Shown: piece after piece, positions 14,617 to 20,324 of the stretch
Position numbering within the stretch: the stretch's first letter is position 1
Layout of the letters: each line of letters starts with the position of its first letter
Source of the DNA: Acidimicrobiia bacterium
Lineage (GTDB): Bacteria; Actinomycetota; Acidimicrobiia; Spongiisociales; ZC4RG35
Length of the DNA: 20,324 bases
Assembly: GCA_029865445.1 (NCBI GenBank)
Contig: JAOUGY010000024.1
Location: 1 to 20,324 of the forward strand
Direction: 5' to 3'
Position numbers and translations under genes: made by a program
Notes under the pieces: model-generated
What the model was told of the DNA's origin: nothing
Databases searched by the model: none
Seen by the model: only the letters and a program-made list of their open reading frames with translations

Positions 14617-15195
14617 TTGGCGCTGCTGATGGAATCTGGTCGTGAGCCCGCGGTCGCAGTCGACGATGCAGACGTCGCCGCGCTCGAGTGGGCTTTCGCC
14701 CGCGGCGAAGAGGGCGCGTTGCGCAGGCTCTACGACCGGTACGGGCGACTCGTGTATTCGATCGCCCTCCGGCGCCTGGATCCCGAGGCGGCGGCAGACA
14801 TCACTCAGGAGGTCTTCGTATCCGCATGGCGTGCCCACGACCGTTACGACCCCGACAGGGGCGCAGTGGCCGGATGGTTGGTCGCCATCACCCGCAACAA
14901 GATCATCGATGAGTTGAGGAGACGGCGGCGCAGAGTCGATACGGTGTCCGACGAAGGCGTCGAAGTGGTGGAGCTCGGAGCAGACATCGCCACCATCGCC
15001 GATCGGATGCTGGTGGCCGAGGCGCTCGAGAGCCTCGACGCCCGCCGGCGGGGCTTGGTCGAGCTTTCCTTCTTCGAAGGCCTTACCCACTCGGCCATCG
15101 CCGAAAGAACGGGCACGCCGCTGGGCACCGTCAAGAGTGAGATACGCCGAGGGCTGGAACGGATGCGCCGTTATCTGGATGGTCGAGATGAGTGA
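14617..15195 (+). CDS. ECF RNA polymerase sigma factor, SigK-like
   Basis: 192 residues from TTG 14617. Region 2 (about 33-100) contains LRRLYDRYGRLVYSIALRR and DITQEVFVSAW for core and -10 binding. Region 4 (about 134-186) contains LTHSAIAERTGTPLGTVKSE, a helix-turn-helix for -35 binding. The start is uncertain: TTG 14617 has GGAG about 10 bases upstream, whereas ATG 14629 lacks a Shine-Dalgarno; both leave the domains intact. The 3' end overlaps the RskA-like gene by 8 bases, the usual sigma/anti-sigma arrangement. The SigK-like label rests on the RskA-type partner and the promoter motif, not on a phylogeny. Confidence 0.93.
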   Translation: MALLMESGREPAVAVDDADVAALEWAFARGEEGALRRLYDRYGRLVYSIALRRLDPEAAADITQEVFVSAWRAHDRYDPDRGAVAGWLVAITRNKIIDELRRRRRRVDTVSDEGVEVVELGADIATIADRMLVAEALESLDARRRGLVELSFFEGLTHSAIAERTGTPLGTVKSEIRRGLERMRRYLDGRDE

Positions 15196-15739
15196 TGAGA
15201 TGTACGTGGAAGAAGTGCTGACCACAATGGCTGAGGAGGACCGCACGTTCTCTCAGCCACCACCCGAACTCTGGGCCCGTATCGCTGCCGAGGCGAGAGT
15301 CGAGGGCTCTCAGAGGCGCTCCATGCGCTGGCTCTACGCTGCTGCCGCCGCCGCCATTGTCGTGGTGGTCACGGGTACGGCGTTGTGGAACCCCGGCCGG
15401 AGCGTGGTCGTCGCTGCTGCCCGTCTCACCGGCGGGGACCTGCCGGCGGCCGAGTCCGGTGTGGTGGCACAGGCGAGCTTCACGGAGAATGGCAATCTCG
15501 AATTGGAATTTGTCGATGGTTCGCTTCCTGAAGGCGACGGCTACTACGAGGTGTGGTTGATCAAGCCCGACTTGTCGGAGATGTACTCGCTGGGTGTGAG
15601 TTCGGGCGACGGCGTGTATCGAGTGCCGGACGGCGTCGATCCCGAAGAGTTCGCCGTCGTGGACATCTCTCGCGAACCGCTCGATGGAGAGCCTGCGCAC
15701 TCGGGTATCAGCGTGCTGCGTGGAGTGCTCGAGACCTGA
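15188..15739 (+). CDS. RskA-like membrane anti-sigma factor
   Basis: 183 residues. A short cytoplasmic N-terminus (1-47) with PPPELWARIAAEAR precedes one membrane helix (about 48-66) and an extracytoplasmic domain of about 115 residues. The latter has LPEGDGYYEVWLIKPD and EEFAVVDISREPLDG, typical of the anti-sigma-K C-terminal domain. The N-terminus has no HxxxCxxC zinc motif and is shorter than the usual anti-sigma domain, so how it holds the sigma factor is unclear. In SigK-RskA systems proteolysis of the anti-sigma factor frees the sigma factor. ATG 15188 overlaps the sigma gene's end by 8 bases. Its stop codon directly abuts the stop of the convergent acetyltransferase gene. Confidence 0.9.
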   Translation: MSDEMYVEEVLTTMAEEDRTFSQPPPELWARIAAEARVEGSQRRSMRWLYAAAAAAIVVVVTGTALWNPGRSVVVAAARLTGGDLPAAESGVVAQASFTENGNLELEFVDGSLPEGDGYYEVWLIKPDLSEMYSLGVSSGDGVYRVPDGVDPEEFAVVDISREPLDGEPAHSGISVLRGVLET

Positions 15740-15752
15740 TCAGCGGTCTCGA
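15729..15752. terminator. Bidirectional hairpin spanning two convergent stop codons
   Basis: TCGAGACC (15729-15736) pairs with GGTCTCGA (15745-15752) around an 8-base loop. The loop contains TGATCA (15737-15742), whose two halves are the stop codons of the RskA-like gene and the convergent acetyltransferase gene. With no other room between the genes, it is the likely terminator for both. Confidence 0.5.
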
Positions 15753-16456
15753 TACCAATACCGGTACGCCTCTCCGAATCCCATCGACCTGTACATGTCG
15801 ACCGCCGGCTCATTGGTGGCGAGCACCTGGAGGTAGGCGAGGGCTGATCCTTGCTCGTATCCCCACGCCAGCATCGTCTCCGAGATCGCCCTGCCGTATC
15901 CGGCTCTTCGTGAGTCGGGATGCACCGCGATGTCGAAGAGGCCGAGCGTGTCTCCATCGGCAACCGCCAGCCCCACCGCCCTCTCCGGGATCCGGAACGC
16001 CCGGTGTGGCAGTGTCAGCGACGAGAGGCCCTCTCCGATCTCGGAGACGCGCATGTCGGTGTACCCACCCATCACCTCGAGGTCGGTCAGCCACGACGGA
16101 GTGGCCGCGGACAGCAAATCAACCTCGGGAGCACGCCGGGCCTCGGCTGTCACTGCCCGGCTCATGACCACTACCTCGTTGCTGCGTTCGTATCCGCGGG
16201 CGAAAAGGAGATCGTCGAGTTCGCTGTCGAGCTCAGTGAGCCGAAACGACGCGGTCCGGCCCCGCGCCCGATACCGACGTTCCACCCGCTCGATCGCGGC
16301 GAGCGCGTCCCACGGGACGATCCCAAACGTCGTGACGCTGTTCGTGCGGTGGAGCTGGCCGCGTCCGATAGCGACCTGCCAGTTGTCGATCGTCACCACC
16401 TCGGTGGCGGGCACGGCCCTCACGGCGGCACGCTCGATACGCAGGATGTCAGTCAC
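15740..16456 (-). CDS. GNAT-family N-acetyltransferase
   Basis: 238 residues. The C-terminal half (about 110-238) is a GNAT domain: LGLFDIAVHPDSRRAGYGRA (171-190) contains the acetyl-CoA pyrophosphate loop RRAGYG, and LQVLATNEPAVDMYRSMGF (209-227) is the conserved end. The N-terminal half (about 10-105) looks like a degenerate second GNAT-like domain. GTG 16456 overlaps the stop of the FAD oxidoreductase gene by 8 bases, so it is probably translated by coupling. The open frame continues upstream of this GTG antisense to that gene's coding frame and is not credible there. The acceptor substrate is unknown. Confidence 0.88.
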   Translation of the reverse strand: MTDILRIERAAVRAVPATEVVTIDNWQVAIGRGQLHRTNSVTTFGIVPWDALAAIERVERRYRARGRTASFRLTELDSELDDLLFARGYERSNEVVVMSRAVTAEARRAPEVDLLSAATPSWLTDLEVMGGYTDMRVSEIGEGLSSLTLPHRAFRIPERAVGLAVADGDTLGLFDIAVHPDSRRAGYGRAISETMLAWGYEQGSALAYLQVLATNEPAVDMYRSMGFGEAYRYWYRDR

Positions 16457-17852
16457 CGGCGAGGGCCGCCCGAGCCGCGTGGTAGCCACACATCCCATGT
16501 GCTCCGGCGCCCGGCGGCGTGGATGCCGAGCACAGGTAGACCCCCTGCAACGGTGTCGCATAGGGGTTGCGTTGAAGGAAGGGCCGGAAGACGAGCTGCG
16601 ACATGGTGTGGGCGCCGCCGGTGATGTCACCCCCAACCAGGTTCGGGTTGTGGTTCTCCAGATCCGCCGGGGTCCAGACCTTCCGCCCGATGATCCTCTC
16701 CGAGAATCCGGGGGCATACTCCTCGAGCAGTGCCTCGATCGACTCGGAGTGGTCCGCAGCCGAGCCGTGGGGCACATGTGCGTATGTCCACAGTGTGTGC
16801 TTCCCCGCGGGGGCTCGGGTCGGGTCGAACATGGACTGCTGGGCCACGAGGACGAATGGTCTGGGATGGAACCAGCCCTCGAATGCTGCCCGTTCGGCTT
16901 CAGCGACATCGTCGGCGGTTCCTGCCAGATGGACCGTTCCGGCTCCCGCAAGGTCTGGGTTGGCCCACGGGGCGGGACCGTCGAGGGCGTAGTCGACCTT
17001 GTAGGCGGCGGGTGCGCGTCGGAACCTGCGCACACGTCGCAGGTAGCCCGACGGCAGACGCTTCCCCGCAATCGTCGCCAGGCCTTCAGGGCTGATGTCC
17101 AGCATCGTGATCTCGTGTGCCGGTAGTTCGTCGAGATCCTCCACCCGCCACCCGGTCTCGATGTCTCCACCCAGGCTCGTCAGGTATGAGCCGAGGGCAT
17201 CTGCGATGGATTGGGATCCGCCTTTCGCCGCCGGCCAGCCGTAACGATGCGCGCCGGCCATGAGAAACCAGCCGAACGCGGCGCTGAGCGGACTGGAGAG
17301 AGGGAGGAATGCGTGTGCGGCGCACCCGGCAAACAAGGCGGCGGTCGCCGGCGGCATCTGCCGCACAGCGCTTTCGGCCGATCGCATGGCCCGCAGGCCG
17401 AAACGGGTCGAGGTGACCGGGTGACCGGGGAATCGGAGGAGAGGGCCGAACAGGTGGTCATCGAGCCGTGGCCAGTTCGATGTGATCCATCTCATCGCCC
17501 GTCCGTACTCCGACCCGAGTGCTTCTGTTGCTTCATCGAGGTCACGGGGAAGAAGCGCGGCCTCCTCGGGTGTGACGGCATGGGCGAGCGGCACCGCCGG
17601 TTGGACCCAGTCGAGGCCGTGCTCGGCAAGCGGGAGAGATCGGAGGAAGGGTGACCCGATCCCAAACGGATGGATTGCCGAGCAGACATCGTGAACGAAC
17701 CCGGGAGCGATGAGCTCTTGGGTCCGGGTTCCTCCCCCGATGCGGTCGGCGGCCTCGACCACCAGCACGGATCTGCCGGCCTGAGCGAGGGTGATGGCGG
17801 CGGCCAACCCGTTCGGGCCGGAGCCCACGACCACTGCGTCATATCGCTGCAT
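16449..17852 (-). CDS. Phytoene desaturase-like FAD-dependent oxidoreductase
   Basis: 467 residues. The N-terminal dinucleotide-binding motif is VVVGSGPNGLAAAITLAQAG (G10, G12, G15) with the following LVVEAADRIGGGTRT. The C-terminal FAD block is GVYLCSASTPPGAGAHGMCG (about 439-458), as in CrtI-like and other NAD(P)/FAD oxidoreductases. No carotenoid synthesis gene is in the window, so a desaturase role is not claimed. ATG 17852 gives the exact start of the Rossmann motif, but no Shine-Dalgarno is visible. It is divergent from the ArsR-type regulator across 102 bases and overlaps the acetyltransferase by 8 bases. Confidence 0.9.
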   Translation of the reverse strand: MQRYDAVVVGSGPNGLAAAITLAQAGRSVLVVEAADRIGGGTRTQELIAPGFVHDVCSAIHPFGIGSPFLRSLPLAEHGLDWVQPAVPLAHAVTPEEAALLPRDLDEATEALGSEYGRAMRWITSNWPRLDDHLFGPLLRFPGHPVTSTRFGLRAMRSAESAVRQMPPATAALFAGCAAHAFLPLSSPLSAAFGWFLMAGAHRYGWPAAKGGSQSIADALGSYLTSLGGDIETGWRVEDLDELPAHEITMLDISPEGLATIAGKRLPSGYLRRVRRFRRAPAAYKVDYALDGPAPWANPDLAGAGTVHLAGTADDVAEAERAAFEGWFHPRPFVLVAQQSMFDPTRAPAGKHTLWTYAHVPHGSAADHSESIEALLEEYAPGFSERIIGRKVWTPADLENHNPNLVGGDITGGAHTMSQLVFRPFLQRNPYATPLQGVYLCSASTPPGAGAHGMCGYHAARAALAGD

Positions 17853-17897
17853 CGAATCATTGTGCCAAGAATCGATGCTCTCGCCACGCCAGGCCTC

Positions 17898-17926
17898 TTG
17901 ACAGATATCGTATCGTTTGATATATT
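17898..17926 (+). promoter_or_regulatory. Near-consensus sigma-70 promoter with embedded dyad, regulator gene
   Basis: TTGACA (17898-17903), a 17-base spacer and TATATT (17921-17926) are a -35/-10 pair with one mismatch to consensus. ATATC (17905-17909) and GATAT (17919-17923) form a dyad inside the spacer and -10, next to the direct repeat TATCGTATCG (17906-17915). This AT-rich patch contrasts with its GC-rich surroundings. A repressor bound here would block polymerase, so autorepression by the downstream ArsR-type protein is likely, perhaps with control of the divergent oxidoreductase. Confidence 0.75.
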
Positions 17927-17954
17927 TCGAACAGCACGAAAAGGACAGATCGAC

Positions 17955-19043
17955 ATGAGTATCTTGGAACCGATGTCACCGGGATCGAACCGGAGGGGCC
18001 GCTTCGAAGTGGCCGTGCAACCGTCGTTCCTCCACGATGTGCTCATCGTGTTGTGGTCCGCCCTCGGCGGAGACGACGGAGGCGCCAACCGTGAGTTGGG
18101 GCGCCGTTGGTTCGACGGGATCCGCCGTGCGGTGCCGAGCGACCTCGCCGACCAGATGTATGCCTTCGGCGGAGACAGCGGCACGGTGTGGTTGTCGCTC
18201 ATCGACTGGATCGCGAGCGCGCCGGATCCGTCTGACCCACACGACACCATCGAATGGTTGTCGTCCTCTGACGGGCCCGATCGGCGCAAGACGGCGCTCA
18301 CCGACCTGTGCTGGGACGTCGATCCTTCCGATCTCGAGATGGCGCTGGCCGGAGACCCCGACGCCATCGAAGCGTGCCTAGCCCGATTCGAACCCGAAGA
18401 GCGGGAAGCCGTCGAGCGGTGGCTCACCTTCCCGGCGGAGTCGTTCGCCTCCGAGGTGGCGTCGGTGCTGGCTCGGATCATCTCCGAGGTGCTCCCGACC
18501 GAGGCAAAGGCTTGGCCGGATGCGCACAAGAGGTCGGCGGCTGCGGTGGAACCACTCATAGGAATGATGGAGCCCACAGATCTCATTGAGCAGGTGACCA
18601 ACGGAATCACCTTCGACATCCCGCTCGGGGTGCGCCGGCTGGTTCTCATCCCCAGTGTTTCGCTCAAGCCGTGGTCGCTGACGATCGAGTCGGGCGACAC
18701 GGTGTACATCCACTACCCGCTGGCAGACGAGCACCTCGACCCCGACCCGGCCGCCCCACCTCAATGGCTGATCAACTTCCACAAGGCGCTCGGGGACGAG
18801 CGTCGACTGCGGATGCTGCGCCGGATCGCAGACGGCCCGGTGCGCCTGTCGGAACTGACGGAGACGGTGGGACTGGCCAAATCGACCGTGTTCCACCACA
18901 TCGGCATCCTCCGGTCGGCCGGGTTGATCCGAGTTCACGTCGGATCCCACGGCGATGGCGGACCCACCTACACCCTGAGACGAGAAGCGCTCGGCACGGC
19001 GGCCGAGTTCACGAGTCAATACCTCACAGGAGACAGATCATGA
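17955..19043 (+). CDS. ArsR-family winged-helix regulator with long N-terminal domain
   Basis: 362 residues, much longer than a classical ~110-residue ArsR protein. The DNA-binding domain is at the C-terminus (about 272-345): FHKALGDERRLRMLRRIADG then LSELTETVGLAKSTVFHHIG as the helix-turn-helix. The N-terminal ~265 residues resemble the uncharacterised sensor-like domain found in some actinobacterial ArsR-type regulators. There are only two cysteines and no ELCVCDL metal-binding motif, so metal sensing is unlikely. ATG 17955 follows AAAAGGA by 9 bases and lies about 22 bases after the predicted transcription start. Its stop overlaps the next small gene as ATGA. Confidence 0.88.
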   Translation: MSILEPMSPGSNRRGRFEVAVQPSFLHDVLIVLWSALGGDDGGANRELGRRWFDGIRRAVPSDLADQMYAFGGDSGTVWLSLIDWIASAPDPSDPHDTIEWLSSSDGPDRRKTALTDLCWDVDPSDLEMALAGDPDAIEACLARFEPEEREAVERWLTFPAESFASEVASVLARIISEVLPTEAKAWPDAHKRSAAAVEPLIGMMEPTDLIEQVTNGITFDIPLGVRRLVLIPSVSLKPWSLTIESGDTVYIHYPLADEHLDPDPAAPPQWLINFHKALGDERRLRMLRRIADGPVRLSELTETVGLAKSTVFHHIGILRSAGLIRVHVGSHGDGGPTYTLRREALGTAAEFTSQYLTGDRS

Positions 19044-19258
19044 ACGGTTTTGGAGAACTTCCGATGCACGGCCTGGCATCTCAGGCGATGGCCCAGTCGC
19101 TTCGGGCAGAAGCCCTGTCGCGCAGCAAGCACACCCCTCGGCCACCCGTCGAGAGGCGGGTGCGCTATCGGTTGGGCAAGCCCGTCGTAGCGCTCGGCTC
19201 GAGGATCATGGGGCTCAGGATCGACATCCCAGACCCCGACTGCGCCCAACCTGCGTGA
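19040..19258 (+). CDS. Small protein of unknown function coupled to the ArsR-type regulator
   Basis: 72 residues, not recognised. The ATG overlaps the regulator's stop codon as ATGA, and AGGAG lies 7 bases upstream, so translation is likely. The middle is basic and proline-containing (KHTPRPPVERRVRYRLGKP), the end acidic (DIPDPD); there is no membrane segment and a single Cys. Strict coupling suggests a partner or target of the regulator. It ends 4 bases from the convergent zinc-ribbon gene. Confidence 0.65.
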   Translation: MNGFGELPMHGLASQAMAQSLRAEALSRSKHTPRPPVERRVRYRLGKPVVALGSRIMGLRIDIPDPDCAQPA

Positions 19259-19262
19259 CGGC

Positions 19263-19430
19263 TCAGTCCAGATCCTCGGCTTCGAACACGACGTCGAACC
19301 GCTCGTTGCAGTCGGCGCACCGGTAGGCGAGCGCAGTGCCCGGTTCGATGGTCGTGTCGGGTGGGAGGAACGAGATCAACGAGGCGATCCCCCCACAGTC
19401 GACGCATGAGATCTGGTTGGGAACGCTCAT
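19263..19430 (-). CDS. Small zinc-ribbon protein
   Basis: 55 residues with two CxxC knuckles, C9-V-D-C12 and C38-A-D-C41, spaced as in a rubredoxin-like or zinc-ribbon fold that binds one metal ion. The rest is short strands and an acidic end (FEAEDLD). ATG 19430 is chosen because the first knuckle follows soon after; an alternative ATG at 19448 adds six residues. Neither has a Shine-Dalgarno. Function unknown; such proteins often bind nucleic acid or act in protein contacts. Confidence 0.65.
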   Translation of the reverse strand: MSVPNQISCVDCGGIASLISFLPPDTTIEPGTALAYRCADCNERFDVVFEAEDLD

Positions 19431-19457
19431 GATGCAAGCGTACGGCATCGGAGCGCG

Positions 19458-19489
19458 ATGAAGTCCCGGTCGAAAGACCGGGACTTCAT
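19458..19489. terminator. Perfect 14-bp hairpin with GAAA tetraloop after nhaA
   Basis: ATGAAGTCCCGGTC (19458-19471) pairs perfectly with GACCGGGACTTCAT (19476-19489) around GAAA (plus-strand reading). It lies 23 bases after the NhaA stop codon and before the zinc-ribbon gene, as expected for a terminator of nhaA. No T-tract follows on the minus strand. Confidence 0.6.
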
Positions 19490-19512
19490 GACGTACGGAA
19501 GGATCTGTCGCT

Positions 19513-20324
19513 CTACGCCGTGGCGCTCACCGGATCCTCGGCGGGTGCGGCGGCCTTGGAGCCCGCCTTCTTTCCGGTGCTGAGAATCACGACTCCGATG
19601 ATCGCGGAGAGAATCGACCCGGCGAAGATCCCGACCTTCGCCTCGTCGGCCAACGTCGCATCGGTATACGCGAGAGCGGTGATGAACAAGGCCACCGTGA
19701 AGCCGATGCCGGCGATCGACGCTACGCCGACCATCTGTCGCCAGTTCGTCGCGGTGGGAAGTTTGCCGAGACCGGACTTGACCGCCGCCCAGCTGAACAG
19801 GGTGATTCCGACGGTCTTGCCGACCACCAATCCGAGCAACACGCCGAGAGCGGGCCGGCTCAGGAGCGCGTCGGTGATACTGCCTTCGAACCGGACCCCG
19901 GCATTGGCGAGGGCGAAGATCGGGATCACGAAGAACGAGCTCCACATCGCCAACCGGTGCTCATTTCTGATGAGGGGGGCGACGGCTTCCCGAGAGATGT
20001 CTGCAAGCAGGAGACCCTCGTGGTCGGCATGTTCACGTTCGACCGGCGTGTCCGCCGTTGCCGGATACGTATCGAGGACCTGGCGGGCTTTGCGGTCGAA
20101 CTCCCCGACCGAGTACATCGGGTGGGCAGGTGTCAGGAATCCGAGCGCCACGCCGGCAAGCGTTGCATGCACACCCGACTCGAGGAAGAAATACCAGATG
20201 GCGAAGGCGGCGGGCAGGTAGAAGGCGTGATGGCGGACACCGGCTCGGGATGCGGCCCACACCAAGGCGAGTCCGGCCAGGCCGGCGACCAGATAGGCGA
20301 AGTGGAGTTCCTCGGTATAGAAGA
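19513..20324 (-). CDS. nhaA: Na+/H+ antiporter NhaA, N-terminus cut by window edge
   Basis: The frame is open from the right edge (reading FYTEELHFAYLVAGLAG at the edge) to a stop at 19513, about 270 residues of a ~390-440 residue protein. YFFLESGVHATLAGVALGFL is the classic NhaA membrane segment. FFVIPIFALANAGVRFEG and IAGIGFTVALFITALAY are further conserved NhaA helices. The Asp pair that binds Na+ in E. coli NhaA (IDDLGA) should lie just outside the window. NhaA exchanges external protons for internal Na+ at the inner membrane. The last ~15 residues (GKKAGSKAAAPAEDP) are a low-complexity tail. Confidence 0.93.
   Translation of the reverse strand, partial: FYTEELHFAYLVAGLAGLALVWAASRAGVRHHAFYLPAAFAIWYFFLESGVHATLAGVALGFLTPAHPMYSVGEFDRKARQVLDTYPATADTPVEREHADHEGLLLADISREAVAPLIRNEHRLAMWSSFFVIPIFALANAGVRFEGSITDALLSRPALGVLLGLVVGKTVGITLFSWAAVKSGLGKLPTATNWRQMVGVASIAGIGFTVALFITALAYTDATLADEAKVGIFAGSILSAIIGVVILSTGKKAGSKAAAPAEDPVSATA

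Noticed and set aside
16457..17170. N-terminal extension of the acetyltransferase frame
   Set aside because: The sequence is antisense-like relative to the oxidoreductase codons and lacks any domain; GTG 16456 overlaps the upstream stop as in coupled genes.
17492..18709. Minus-strand open frame of 405 codons
   Set aside because: It covers parts of the oxidoreductase, the promoter and the ArsR-type gene in the wrong frame; Ser/Arg-rich with no domain.
1..20324. Mobile element, phage, CRISPR array or tRNA
   Set aside because: No transposase, integrase, spaced direct repeats or tRNA-like structure was seen on either strand; the few inverted repeats are single intergenic hairpins.

Overview
The window looks like a chromosomal segment of a high-GC actinomycete. 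Starts are often GTG or TTG, intergenic gaps are short, and there is an ECF sigma factor with an RskA-type anti-sigma factor and a class F sortase, a class essentially restricted to Actinomycetota. The Thr-rich lipoprotein linkers would suit the class Acidimicrobiia, but that placement is a guess. No rRNA, tRNA, CRISPR, IS element or phage gene was seen. Both edges cut genes: a molybdenum hydroxylase on the left and NhaA on the right.

Region 1 (1-8444, minus strand) is a seven-gene run read right to left: Rieske oxygenase, two nucleoside-type ABC permeases, a BMP-family binding lipoprotein, an isochorismatase-fold amidase, a protein with three RidA domains, and the large subunit of a xanthine dehydrogenase/CoxL-type molybdenum hydroxylase (partial). 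Several genes overlap or lie within 40 bases. Region 2 (8497-10181, plus) is the divergent pair bicupin plus nitrilase-superfamily amidase, joined by a GTGA overlap. Region 3 (10160-12881, minus) holds a nitrilase-like hydrolase, a metal-dependent cyclase/formamidase-like hydrolase and an EamA exporter. Together regions 1-3 read as an uptake and catabolic locus for an unidentified small nitrogen compound: a binding protein and permeases import it, a Mo-hydroxylase and Rieske and cupin enzymes oxidise it, and four C-N bond hydrolases plus RidA domains release and detoxify the nitrogen products. The substrate cannot be named from sequence.

Region 4 (12915-15739) is a surface-regulation module. 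A SigK-like ECF sigma factor and RskA-like anti-sigma factor are transcribed rightward; a secreted DUF4397 protein and a class F sortase are transcribed leftward. The 220-base divergent gap carries one bipartite motif twice, once facing each way (TGCATCC, 16 bases, CGAATT or CGTATG). It is the obvious candidate for the sigma factor's own promoter.

Region 5 (15740-20324) is more ordinary: a GNAT acetyltransferase overlapping a phytoene-desaturase-like FAD oxidoreductase; a divergent ArsR-type regulator with a near-consensus promoter and an embedded dyad; a 72-residue unknown protein coupled to that regulator; a 55-residue zinc-ribbon protein; a strong 14-bp hairpin; and the C-terminal part of the Na+/H+ antiporter NhaA.
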